NCBI RefSeq assembly: GCF_036370855.1
Contig: NC_088130.1
Span: 14,785,543 to 14,849,542, forward strand
Source of the DNA: Dromaius novaehollandiae
Taxonomy: Eukaryota > Chordata > Aves > Casuariiformes > Dromaiidae
DNA: 64,000 nucleotides
Direction: 5' to 3'
The notes under the pieces were generated by a model. The model saw only the letters and a program-made list of their open reading frames with translations. It had not been told where the DNA came from and searched no databases. How positions within the stretch are numbered: the first letter of the stretch is position 1; every line of letters begins with the position of its first letter. Both the position numbers and the translations under genes were made by a program. Of this stretch, positions 1 through 11,166 are shown piece by piece.

Positions 1-141
1 ACAGGATGAGGAGGAGTGATGATGGGAACATGACCTTCGGGGAAGTACCGATCTGGGCTAGAGCTTACATAAAGGGCTTGCTTGCTTGAATAAAGTTGAT
101 TCTGATATAGCACATCGGAGTCAGTGAATCAGACTGCCACA
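1..141 (+). mobile_element. 3' part of class II ERV LTR (unit 0)
   Basis: The window opens inside an LTR whose last 141 bases match the last 141 of the 238-bp LTRs at 4688, 8686 and further right by eye. The TATA-like cataaa at 68-73 and the AATAAA signal at 89-94 are present, and it ends in ccaca followed directly by satellite. The array therefore continues to the left of the window. Confidence 0.9.
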
Positions 142-2367
142 GAGAACCAGATCCAGATCCAGTGAGAGGAACAGAAAGATAGACAGAGAGAAACAGATGG
201 AGATGCAGAGAGAGCGAGAGAGAGAGAAACAGATTGAGAGAGTGAGAGGGAGAGAGAAACAGATCCAGAGAGGGAGAGAGAGAAACAGATTGAGAGAGTG
301 AGAGGGAGAGAGAGAGAAGGAGAAACTGATCCAGACCCAGAGAGAGAGACAGAACTAGATCCAAATCCAGAGAGAGAGAGAAAAAGATCCAGAGAGAGAG
401 GGAGAGAAACAGACGCAGAGAGAGAGCGAGACAGAGAGTGAGAAACAGATCCAGAAAGAGCAAGAGAAAAGGATCCAGACCCAGAGAGAGAGAGAGAGAA
501 CTAGATCCAGATCCAGAGAGAGAGAGAAAAAAAGATCCAGAGAGAGAGAGAGAAACAGACCCAGAGAGAGAGAGAGACAGAGAGTGAGAAACAGATTCAA
601 ATCCAGAGAGAGAAAACCAGATCCAGATCCAGAGAGAGAGAGAACCAGATCCAGAGAGAGAGAGGGAAACAGATTCATAGACAGAGATATCCAGAGATAG
701 AGAGATCCAGAGAGATCCAAAAAGATCCAGAGAGAGAGGGAGAGAAACGGACCAAGAGAGAGAGAGAGAGAGAGAGAGAAACAGATCCAGATCCAGAGAG
801 ACAAAGATCCAGATCCAGAGAGAGAGAGAGAGAGAAACAGATCCAGAGAGAGAGAGAAAGATCCAGAAAGAGAAAGAGAAACAGTTCCAGACCCAGAGAG
901 AGGGAGAGAAACAGATCCAGAAAGAGAGAGAAAGAGAAACAGATCCAGAGCCAGAGAGAGAGAAAAAAAGATCCAGAGAGAGAGGGAGAGTAACAGATCT
1001 AGAGAGAGACAGAGAGAGAAAGAGAAAGAGAAACAGAGCCAGAGAGAGAGAGAGAAACAGATCCAGGTGCAGAGAGAGAGAGAAAAAAAGATTCATAGAG
1101 AGAGAGAGATATCGAGAGATAGAGAGAGAGAAACAGATCCAAATTTAGAGAGAGTGATAAACCGATACAGAGAGAGAGTGAAACAGATCCAGAGAGAGAG
1201 AGAAAAAAAACAGATCCACAGAGAAAGAGAAAAAAATCCAGAGAGAGAGAGAGAAACAGATCGAGAGAAAGAGAGGGAGAGAAACAGATCCAAATCGAGG
1301 GAGAGACAGAGAACCAGATACAGATCCAGAGAGCGAGCAAGCGAGAGAGAAACAGATCCAGACCCAGAGAGAGAAACAGATCCAGACCCAGAGAGAGAGA
1401 GAAATAGAGAGAAACAGATCCAGAGAGAGAGAAAGATCCAGAAAGAGCAAGAGAAAAGGATCCAGACCCAGAGAGAGAGAGAGAACTAGATCCAGATCCA
1501 GAGAGAGAGAAAAAAAAAGATCCAGAGAGAGAGGGAGAGAAACAGACCCAGAGAGAGAGCGAGACAGAGAGTGAGAAACAGATCCAAATCCAGAGAGAGA
1601 AAACCAGATCCAGATCCAGAGAGAGAGAGAGAGAGACCCAGAGAGAGACAGAGAGAGCAAGAGAGAGAGAAACAGAGCCAGAGAGATAGAGAAACAGATC
1701 CAGTTCCAGAGGGAGAGAACCAGATCCAGATCCAGAGAGAGACAGAGAGAAACATATTCAGATCCAGAGAGAGAGAGAACCAGATCCAGAGAGAGAGACA
1801 GAGAGAGAGAGAGAAAAACAGATGCAGAGAGATCGTCAGGGCAAACAGATCCAGAGAGAGAGAGAGACATACAGATCCAGAGAGAGACAGAGAGAGAAAG
1901 AGAGAAACAGAGCCAAATTCAGAGAGAGTGATAAACCGATCCAGAGAGAGGGAGAGAAACACATCGAGAGACGGAGGGAGAGAAACAGACCGAGAGAGAG
2001 AGGGAGAGAAACAGATCCAGATCCAGAGAGAGAAAGAAAGAGAAACAGATCCAGAGAGAGAGAAACAGATCCAGAAAGAGAAAGAGAAACAGATCCAGAC
2101 CCAGAGAGAGAGAGAGAGAGAGAACTAGATCCAGACCCAGAGAGAGAGAGAGAGAGAGAAAAAGATCCAGATCTGGAGAGAGAGAGAGAGAAACAGATCC
2201 AGAGAGAGAAAGGAAGAGATCCAGATATTGAGAGAGAGAGAGAGAAAGATCCAGAAAGAGAGAGAGAGAGAGAAAAAAGATCAAGAGAGAGAGAGAGAGA
2301 GAGAGAAAGATCCAGAGTGAGAGAAAGGGAGAAAGATCCAGATCCAGAGAGAGAGCAAAACAGATCC

Positions 2368-2398
<31 letters not shown>

Positions 2399-3403
2399 GA
2401 TCCAGGTCCAGAGAGAGAGAGAACTAGATCCAGACCCAGAGAGAGAGAGAGAAAAAAATATCCAGATCTGGAGAGAGCGAGAGAGAGAGAAACAGATCCA
2501 GACCCAGAGAGAGAGAGGAAAAAAAAGATCCAGATCTGGAGAGAGCGAGCGAGAGAGAAACAGATCCAGAGAGAGACAGGAAGAGATCCAGATATCAAGA
2601 GAGAGAGAGAAACAGATCCAGAAAGATAGAGAGAGAAAAAAAAAAGATCCAGAAAGAGAGAGAGAGAGAAAGATCCAGAGTGAGAGAAAGGGAGAAAGAT
2701 CCAGATCCAGAGAGAGAGAGAGAGAGAAAAACAGATCCAGGTCCAGACAGAGAGAGAAAGAACTAGATCCAGACCCAGAGAGAGAGAGAGAGAGAGAGAA
2801 AGATCCAGATCTGGGGAGAGAGAGAGAAACAGATCCAGAAAGAGACAGGAAGAGATCCAGATATCAAGAGAGAGAGAAAAACAGATCCAGAAAGATATAT
2901 ATAGAGAGAAAAAGATCCAGAGGGAGAGGGAGAGAAACAGATCCAGAGAGAGAGAGAGAGAGAGAAATATCTAGAGTGAGAGAAAGGGAGAAAGATCCAG
3001 ATCCAGATAGAGAGAGAAACAGATCCAGAGAGAGAGAGAGAGTAAGATCCAGAGTGAGAGAAAGGGAGAAAGATTCAGATCCAGAGAGAGAGAGAGAAAC
3101 AGATCCAGAAAGAGAGAGAGAGAGAGAGAGAAACCGATGCAGATCTGGAGAGAAAGGGAGAGAGAGAAGCAGATCCAGAGAGAGAGAGAGAGATCCAGAG
3201 ACAGAGAGACAGGGAGAGATCCAGATATTGAGAGAGAGAGAGAGGGAGGGAAACAGATCCAGAGAGAGGGAGAGAAACAGATCTACAGAGAGAGGGAGAG
3301 AAACAGATGCAGAGGGAGAGAGAGAGAGAGAGACAGATCCACAGAGAGCGATAAAGAGTGAAACAGATCGAGAGAAAGAGAGAGAGACAGAGAGAACCAG
3401 ATC
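142..3403. repeat. GA-rich satellite block 1
   Basis: This 3.26-kb block is almost pure purine on the + strand. It consists of (GA)n runs of varying length broken by phrases such as aaacagatccag, cagacccag and aaccagatcc. The period is irregular, roughly 20-40 bp, so it is a degenerate satellite rather than a clean microsatellite. Its left edge (gagaaccagatcc, then gtgagaggaacagaaagat) recurs at the left edge of every block through 34,256. Long open frames in it are compositional and are not genes. Confidence 0.95.
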
Positions 3404-3527
3404 TGTAGGGGCAGACAGCGAGGGATTGGACAAGATAGAGTTAAGGAGGGTTAAGACTCGGTTGGTGTGAGTACGGTTCCCAGAGAGTGAGAGAAAGAGA
3501 GAGTGTGATTTAAAAAAAAAAAAAAAA
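3404..3527 (+). mobile_element. LTR-start stub fused to leader remnant and A-run, unit 1
   Basis: Bases 3404-3448 repeat the first 45 bases of the LTR (tgtaggggcagacagcg...). The sequence then jumps to ggttaagactcgg, which matches the end of the long leader of ERV A near 32,657. Everything between in ERV A (rest of LTR, primer site, gag, VAPB, most of the leader; about 2.3 kb) is absent. A run of 16 A at 3512-3527 ends the leader. The same stub occurs in units 2-5, so the deletion predates their amplification. Confidence 0.85.
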
Positions 3528-4324
3528 GTTGGTCCAACTATGTCAGGAGGATTGCCCATTCCTGACAAAGGAGGAAAACCCAGCGGAACCCAGCAAGGGA
3601 CTTTTGATCAGCAGGCTAAATCGTCCCATGATTTCTTTTTTTTCCACCAAAATGCAAAAGCGCTACAAAAAACTTATCACTAGGGACCAGGCCCAAGACA
3701 TTATTCAAAGTTGCCCCGATTGCCAAAATGTCCGTGTCTCTGTAGATACCCTTTCCCATTACGTTGTTGCCATTGCCCATGTTGGAAAAAAAAAGCCGTG
3801 ATGTATGTCGTCACTGGCTTGCCTGTTTTGCCACAATGGGGGTTCCCACTCAAATTAAAACTGACAATGGTCCCGCATACACTGCACAGCGAACGCGGGC
3901 ATTTCTTCAAACCTGGGGGGGGGGTGTCACTCATGTGACCGGAATTCCCCATTCCCCAACTGGCCAGGCAATAGTGGAACGTACCCATCGTACTCTAAAA
4001 AACACGCTTGAAAAACAAAAAAGGGGGAATAGCCCCGGTGCCTCCCCACAAGAGCAGCTGTGGAAAGCCTTATATGTTCTCAACCTCTTAAACCGTTATA
4101 CGGACCAAAGTGCAGTTAATAAGCATTTCTCATGCCCTACATGGCGAGAACAGCCTCGGGTTCACTACAAGAACCTGGAAACGGGTCAATGGAGTGAACC
4201 AGTAGACTTAATAACGTGGGGGAAAGGTTATGCTTGTCTCTCCACAGGTAACGGGCCTCGTTGGATGCCTGCACGGCTGATTCGACCTGTTGAGGCATCC
4301 CTCGGAACACCAAACGAGGACTGA
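3528..4324 (+). pseudogene. ERV integrase remnant, unit 1 (catalytic Asp 1 deleted)
   Basis: This is betaretrovirus-like integrase, the enzyme that joins viral DNA to the host chromosome. Visible parts in order: the zinc-binding His half (HQNAKALQK) and Cys half (CPDCQ), the second catalytic Asp in TDNGPAYTA (codon 3863-3865), the catalytic Glu in GQAIVERTHRTLK (codon 3977-3979), and a C-terminal DNA-binding domain with GNGPRWMPARLIRP ending at TGA 4322-4324. It is broken by frame changes at two A-runs (near 3670 and 3787). A 108-bp deletion at about 3729 removes the WQTDVTH segment with the first Asp. A G10 run adds two Gly between Asp and Glu (37 residues instead of 35). The 186-codon frame 3764-4324 is open but cannot encode an active enzyme. 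Confidence 0.92.
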
Positions 4325-4687
4325 GAGCCAGTTACGATGAGCCCATTTCAGGACATTTTCTGGCAATATCTGCCTGCCTCGTGCAGGGTCTATGTCGATT
4401 CATAAAAGCTTACCGCGACTACGCAACCTCACTGATAAGTTGTAGATAGAATCAGAGTGGAACCCTTTTGAGGGATAGGACTGGACGTTAGGTTTGGGGT
4501 CGTGGGTTACGAAGGCACTGGCGTGTGGATTGGTAATCTTGCTAAGATTTCTAGCCCTTGCTATCTATCTCCCCTGCTTAATAAGCCTTATGCAGAGAAT
4601 GACTCGAAGGGCTTTGCATCAAGTACTTGTTGTACAAATACACACTGCACTGGCAATATTTAGTTTAGAAAATAAAAAAGGGGGAGA
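4325..4687 (+). pseudogene. env C-terminal tail and polypurine tract, unit 1
   Basis: After integrase most of env is missing. What remains from about 4476 is the last part of the transmembrane subunit: GSWVTKALACG, then a hydrophobic stretch (LVILLRFLALAIYLPCLISL), then a basic cytoplasmic tail with QRMTRRALHQ. The frame stays open through the polypurine tract (4674-4687, aaaaaaggggga then ga) and 67 bp into the LTR, stopping at 4752-4754. The polypurine tract primes plus-strand DNA in reverse transcription and lies directly against the LTR, as expected. A short unrecognised stretch (4325-4475) precedes it. Confidence 0.8.
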
Positions 4688-4925
4688 TGTAGGGGCAGAC
4701 AGCGAGGGATTGGACAAGATAGAGTTAAGGAGCCGAAAGCCTTGGGAGGAATAAATAGCAGTATGTAGATAAGGAAGTAACCACACAGGATGAGGAGGAG
4801 TGATGATGGGAACATGACCTTCGGGGAAGTACCGATCTGGGCTAGAGCTTACATAAAGGGCTTGCTTGCTTGAATAAAGTTGATTCTGATATAGCACATC
4901 GGAGTCAGTGAATCAGACTGCCACA
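4688..4925 (+). mobile_element. class II ERV LTR, 238 bp, unit 1
   Basis: Starts tgtagggg after the polypurine tract and ends ctgccaca, the TG...CA termini of retroviral LTRs. The TATA position reads ttacataaagg (a C where the 5' LTR at 30,324 has T), with AATAAA at 4873-4878 a short way downstream. It is followed immediately by satellite (gagaaccagatcc). By eye it matches the LTRs at 8686, 13606, 18405, 21723 and 34018 with no differences. Confidence 0.93.
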
Positions 4926-6316
4926 GAGAACCAGATCCAGATCCAGTGAGAGGAACAGAAAGATAGACAGAGAGAAACAGATGGAGATGCAGAGAGAGCG
5001 AGAGAGAGAGAAACAGATTGAGAGAGTGAGAGGGAGAGAGAAACAGATCCAGAGAGGGAGAGAGAGAAACAGATTGAGAGAGTGAGAGGGAGAGAGAGAG
5101 AAGGAGAAACTGATCCAGACCCAGAGAGAGAGACAGAACTAGATCCAAATCCAGAGAGAGAGAGAAAAAGATCCAGAGAGAGAGGGAGAGAAACAGACGC
5201 AGAGAGAGAGCGAGACAGAGAGTGAGAAACAGATCCAGAAAGAGCAAGAGAAAAGGATCCAGACCCAGAGAGAGAGAGAGAGAACTAGATCCAGATCCAG
5301 AGAGAGAGAGAAAAAAAGATCCAGAGAGAGAGAGAGAAACAGACCCAGAGAGAGAGAGAGACAGAGAGTGAGAAACAGATTCAAATCCAGAGAGAGAAAA
5401 CCAGATCCAGATCCAGAGAGAGAGAGAACCAGATCCAGAGAGAGAGAGGGAAACAGATTCATAGACAGAGATATCCAGAGATAGAGAGATCCAGAGAGAT
5501 CCAAAAAGATCCAGAGAGAGAGGGAGAGAAACGGACCAAGAGAGAGAGAGAGAGAGAGAGAAACAGATCCAGATCCAGAGAGAGACAGATCCAGATCCAG
5601 AGAGAGAGAGAGAGAGAAACAGATCCAGAGAGAGAGAGAAAGATCCAGAAAGAGAAAGAGAAACAGTTCCAGACCCAGAGAGAGGGAGAGAAACAGATCC
5701 AGAAAGAGAGAGAAAGAGAAACAGATCCAGAGCCAGAGAGAGAGAAAAAAAGATCCAGAGAGAGAGGGAGAGTAACAGATCTAGAGAGAGACAGAGAGAG
5801 CAAGAGAGAGAGAAACAGAGCCAGAGAGATAGAGAAACAGATCCAGTTCCAGAGGGAGAGAACCAGATCCAGATCCAGAGAGAGACAGAGAGAAACATAT
5901 TCAGATCCAGAGAGAGAGAGAACCAGATCCAGAGAGAGAGACAGAGAGAGAGAGAGAAAAACAGATGCAGAGAGATAGTCAGGGCAAACAGATCCAGAGA
6001 GAGAGAGAGACATACAGATCCAGAGAGAGACAGAGAGAGAAAGAGAGAAACAGAGCCAAATTCAGAGAGAGTGATAAACCGATCCAGAGAGAGGGAGAGA
6101 AACACATCGAGAGACGGAGGGAGAGAAACAGACCGAGAGAGAGAGGGAGAGAAACAGATCCAGATCCAGAGAGAGAAAGAAAGAGAAACAGATCCAGAGA
6201 GAGAGAAACAGATCCAGAAAGAGAAAGAGAAACAGATCCAGACCCAGAGAGAGAGAGAGAGAGAGAACTAGATCCAGACCCAGAGAGAGAGAGAGAGAGA
6301 GAAAAAGATCCAGATC

Positions 6317-6352
<36 letters not shown>

Positions 6353-6948
6353 GATCCAGAGAGAGAAAGGAAGAGATCCAGATATTGAGAGAGAGAGAGA
6401 GAAAGATCCAGAAAGAGAGAGAGAGAGAAAAAAGATCGAGAGAGAGAGAGAGAGAGAAAGATCCAGAGTGAGAGAAAGGGAGAAAGATCCAGATCCAGAG
6501 AGAGAGAGAGAGAAAAACAGATCCAGGTCCAGACAGAGAGAGAAAGAACTAGATCCAGACCCAGAGAGAGAGAGAGAGAGAGAGAGAAAGATCCAGATCT
6601 GGGGAGAGAGAGAGAAACAGATCCAGAAAGAGACAGGAAGAGATCCAGATATCAAGAGAGAGAGAAAAACAGATCCAGAAAGATATATATAGAGAGAAAA
6701 AGATCCAGAGGGAGAGGGAGAGAAACAGATCCAGAGAGAGAGAGAGAGAGAGAGAAATATCTAGAGTGAGAGAAAGGGAGAAAGATCCAGATCCAGAGAG
6801 AGAGAGAAACAGATCCAGAGAGAGAGAGAGAGTAAGATCCAGAGTGAGAGAAAGGGAGAAAGATCCAGATCCAGATAGAGAGAGAAACAGATCCAGAGAG
6901 AGAGAGAGAGTAAGATCCAGAGTGAGAGAAAGGGAGAAAGATTCAGAT

Positions 6949-6985
<37 letters not shown>

Positions 6986-7401
6986 GATCCAGGTCCAGAG
7001 AGAGAGAGAGAGAGAGACAGAGAGAGAGATATCCAGAGATAGAGAGATACAGATCCAAATTCAGAGAGGGTGATAAACAGATCCAGAGAGAGTGAGAGAA
7101 ACAGATCCAGAAAGAGAGAGAGAGAGAGAGAGAGAGAAACCGATGCAGATCTGGAGAGAAAGGGAGAGAGAGAAGCAGATCCAGAGAGAGAGAGAGAGAT
7201 CCAGAGACAGACAGGGAGAGATCCAGATGTTGAGAGAGAGAGAGAGGGAGGGAAACAGATCCAGAGAGAGGGAGAGAAACAGATCTACAGAGAGAGGGAG
7301 AGAAACAGATGCAGAGGGAGAGAGAGAGAGACAGATCCACAGAGAGCGATAAAGAGTGAAACAGATCGAGAGAAAGAGAGAGAGACAGAGAGAACCAGAT
7401 C
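4926..7401. repeat. GA-rich satellite block 2
   Basis: This 2.48-kb purine-rich block has the same first ~850 bp and same last few hundred bp as block 1, with internal segments lost or rearranged. Size differences between units lie almost wholly in this satellite, not in the ERV part. Confidence 0.95.
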
Positions 7402-7525
7402 TGTAGGGGCAGACAGCGAGGGATTGGACAAGATAGAGTTAAGGAGGGTTAAGACTCGGTTGGTGTGAGTACGGTTCCCAGAGAGTGAGAGAAAGAGAGA
7501 GTGTGATTTAAAAAAAAAAAAAAAA
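7402..7525 (+). mobile_element. LTR stub, leader remnant and A16 run, unit 2
   Basis: Same 45-bp LTR start (7402-7446) fused to the same leader fragment as in unit 1, ending in a run of 16 A. No difference from unit 1 was seen. Confidence 0.85.
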
Positions 7526-8322
7526 GTTGGTCCAACTATGTCAGGAGGATTGCCCATTCCTGACAAAGGAGGAAAACCCAGCGGAACCCAGCAAGGGACT
7601 TTTGATCAGCAGGCTAAATCGTCCCATGATTTCTTTTTTTTCCACCAAAATGCAAAAGCGCTACAAAAAACTTATCACTAGGGACCAGGCCCAAGACATT
7701 ATTCAAAGTTGCCCCGATTGCCAAAATGTCCGTGTCTCTGTAGATACCCTTTCCCATTACGTTGTTGCCATTGCCCATGTTGGAAAAAAAAAGCCGTGAT
7801 GTATGTCGTCACTGGCTTGCCTGTTTTGCCACAATGAGGGTTCCCACTCAAATTAAAACTGACAATGGTCCCGCATACACTGCACAGCGAACGCGGGCAT
7901 TTCTTCAAACCTGGGGGGGGGGTGTCACTCATGTGACCGGAATTCCCCATTCCCCAACTGGCCAGGCAATAGTGGAACGTACCCATCGTACTCTAAAAAA
8001 CACGCTTGAAAAACAAAAAAGGGGGAATAGCCCCGGTGCCTCCCCACAAGAGCAGCTGTGGAAAGCCTTATATGTTCTCAACCTCTTAAACCGTTATACG
8101 GACCAAAGTGCAGTTAATAAGCATTTCTCATGCCCTACATGGCGAGAACAGCCTCGGGTTCACTACAAGAACCTGGAAACGGGTCAATGGAGTGAACCAG
8201 TAGACTTAATAACGTGGGGGAAAGGTTATGCTTGTCTCTCCACAGGTAACGGGCCTCGTTGGATGCCTGCACGGCTGATTCGACCTGTTGAGGCATCCCT
8301 CGGAACACCAAACGAGGACTGA
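7526..8322 (+). pseudogene. ERV integrase remnant, unit 2
   Basis: Same architecture and same breaks as unit 1: zinc-binding half-sites in two frames, the 108-bp deletion of the first catalytic Asp, G10 run, and a C-terminal domain ending at TGA 8320-8322. A private G-to-A change at 7837 turns ATMGVPTQ into ATMRVPTQ just before the second catalytic Asp. Confidence 0.92.
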
Positions 8323-8685
8323 GAGCCAGTTACGATGAGCCCATTTCAGGACATTTTCTGGCAATATCTGCCTGCCTCGTGCAGGGTCTATGTCGATTCA
8401 TAAAAGCTTACCGCGACTACGCAACCTCACTGATAAGTTGTAGATAGAATCAGAGTGGAACCCTTTTGAGGGATAGGACTGGACGTTAGGTTTGGGGTCG
8501 TGGGTTACGAAGGCACTGGCGTGTGGATTGGTAATCTTGCTAAGATTTCTAGCCCTTGCTATCTATCTCCCCTGCTTAATAAGCCTTATGCAGAGAATGA
8601 CTCGAAGGGCTTTGCATCAAGTACTTGTTGTACAAATACACACTGCACTGGCAATATTTAGTTTAGAAAATAAAAAAGGGGGAGA
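8323..8685 (+). pseudogene. env C-terminal tail and polypurine tract, unit 2
   Basis: Hydrophobic segment and basic tail of the env transmembrane subunit as in unit 1, with the polypurine tract at 8672-8685. The frame is open through to 8752 inside the LTR. Confidence 0.8.
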
Positions 8686-8923
8686 TGTAGGGGCAGACAG
8701 CGAGGGATTGGACAAGATAGAGTTAAGGAGCCGAAAGCCTTGGGAGGAATAAATAGCAGTATGTAGATAAGGAAGTAACCACACAGGATGAGGAGGAGTG
8801 ATGATGGGAACATGACCTTCGGGGAAGTACCGATCTGGGCTAGAGCTTACATAAAGGGCTTGCTTGCTTGAATAAAGTTGATTCTGATATAGCACATCGG
8901 AGTCAGTGAATCAGACTGCCACA
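8686..8923 (+). mobile_element. class II ERV LTR, 238 bp, unit 2
   Basis: TG...CA ends, cataaa promoter element, AATAAA at 8871-8876. No difference from the unit 1 LTR was seen. Confidence 0.93.
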
Positions 8924-11135
8924 GAGAACCAGATCCAGATCCAGTGAGAGGAACAGAAAGATAGACAGAGAGAAACAGATGGAGATGCAGAGAGAGCGAG
9001 AGAGAGAGAAACAGATTGAGAGAGTGAGAGGGAGAGAGAAACAGATCCAGAGAGGGAGAGAGAGAAACAGATTGAGAGAGTGAGAGGGAGAGAGAGAGAA
9101 GGAGAAACTGATCCAGACCCAGAGAGAGAGACAGAACTAGATCCAAATCCAGAGAGAGAGAGAAAAAGATCCAGAGAGAGAGGGAGAGAAACAGACGCAG
9201 AGAGAGAGCGAGACAGAGAGTGAGAAACAGATCCAGAAAGAGCAAGAGAAAAGGATCCAGACCCAGAGAGAGAGAGAGAGAACTAGATCCAGATCCAGAG
9301 AGAGAGAGAAAAAAAGATCCAGAGAGAGAGAGAGAAACAGACCCAGAGAGAGAGAGAGACAGAGAGTGAGAAACAGATTCAAATCCAGAGAGAGAAAACC
9401 AGATCCAGATCCAGAGAGAGAGAGAACCAGATCCAGAGAGAGAGAGGGAAACAGATTCATAGACAGAGATATCCAGAGATAGAGAGATCCAGAGAGATCC
9501 AAAAAGATCCAGAGAGAGAGGGAGAGAAACGGACCAAGAGAGAGAGAGAGAGAGAAACAGATCCAGATCCAGAGAGAGACAGATCCAGATCCAGAGAGAG
9601 AGAGAGAGAGAAACAGATCCAGAGAGAGAGAGAAAGATCCAGAAAGAGAAAGAGAAACAGTTCCAGACCCAGAGAGGGGGAGAGAAACAGATCCAGAAAG
9701 AGAGAGAAAGAGAAACAGATCCAGAGCCAGAGAGAGAGAAAAAAAGATCCAGAGAGAGAGGGAGAGTAACAGATCTAGAGAGAGACAGAGAGAGAAAGAG
9801 AAAGAGAAACAGAGCCAGAGAGAGAGAGAGAAACAGATCCAGGTGCAGAGAGAGAGAGAAAAAAAGATTCATAGAGAGAGAGAGATATCGAGAGATAGAG
9901 AGAGAGAAACAGATCCAAATTTAGAGAGAGTGATAAACCGATACAGAGAGAGAGTGAAACAGATCCAGAGAGAGAGAGAAAAAAAACAGATCCACAGAGA
10001 AAGAGAAAAAAATCCAGAGAGAGAGAGAGAAACAGATCGAGAGAAAGAGAGGGAGAGAAACAGATCCAAATCGAGGGAGAGACAGAGAACCAGATACAGA
10101 TCCAGAGAGCGAGCAAGCGAGAGAGAAACAGATCCAGACCCAGAGAGAGAAACAGATCCAGACCCAGAGAGAGAGAGAAATAGAGAGAAACAGATCCAGA
10201 GAGAGAGAAAGATCCAGAAAGAGCAAGAGAAAAGGATCCAGACCCAGAGAGAGAGAGAGAACTAGATCCAGATCCAGAGAGAGAGAAAAAAAAAGATCCA
10301 GAGAGAGAGGGAGAGAAACAGACCCAGAGAGAGAGCGAGACAGAGAGTGAGAAACAGATCCAAATCCAGAGAGAGAAAACCAGATCCAGATCCAGAGAGC
10401 GAGAGAACCAGATCCAGAGAGAGAGAGAGAGAGACCCAGAGAGAGACAGAGAGAGCAAGAGAGAGAGAAACAGAGCCAGAGAGATAGAGAAACAGATCCA
10501 GTTCCAGAGGGAGAGAACCAGATCCAGATCCAGAGAGAGAGAGAACCAGATCCAGAGAGAGAGACAGAGAGAGAGAGAGAAAAACAGATGCAGAGAGATC
10601 GTCAGGGCAAACAGATCCAGAGAGAGAGAGAGACATACAGATCCAGAGAGAGACAGAGAGAGAAAGAGAGAAACAGAGCCAAATTCAGAGAGAGTGATAA
10701 ACCGATCCAGAGAGAGGGAGAGAAACACATCGAGAGACGGAGGGAGAGAAACAGACCGAGAGAGAGAGGGAGAGAAACAGATCCAGATCCAGAGAGAGAA
10801 AGAAAGAGAAACAGATCCAGAGAGAGAGAAACAGATCCAGAAAGAGAAAGAGAAACAGATCCAGACCCAGAGAGAGAGAGAGAGAGAGAACTAGATCCAG
10901 ACCCAGAGAGAGAGAGAGAGAGAGAAAAAGATCCAGATCTGGAGAGAGAGAGAGAGAGAGAGAAACAGATCCAGAGAGAGAAAGGAAGAGATCCAGATAT
11001 TGAGAGAGAGAGAGAGAAAGATCCAGAAAGAGAGAGAGAGAGAAAAAAGATCGAGAGAGAGAGAGAGAGAGAGAAAGATCCAGAGTGAGAGAAAGGGAGA
11101 AAGATCCAGATCCAGAGAGAGAGCGAAACAGATCC

Positions 11136-11166
<31 letters not shown>

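Noticed and set aside
142-3403. CRISPR-like alternation of repeats and spacers
   Set aside because: The repeats are degenerate, of variable length and dispersed between unique phrases that themselves recur; the genome is vertebrate.
3764-4324. Intact integrase from the 186-codon open frame
   Set aside because: The frame lacks the zinc-binding domain and the first catalytic Asp and begins within an A-run frameshift.
4619-4897. 92-codon minus-strand frame recurring in each unit
   Set aside because: Antisense shadow of env tail and LTR; recurrence reflects unit duplication only.
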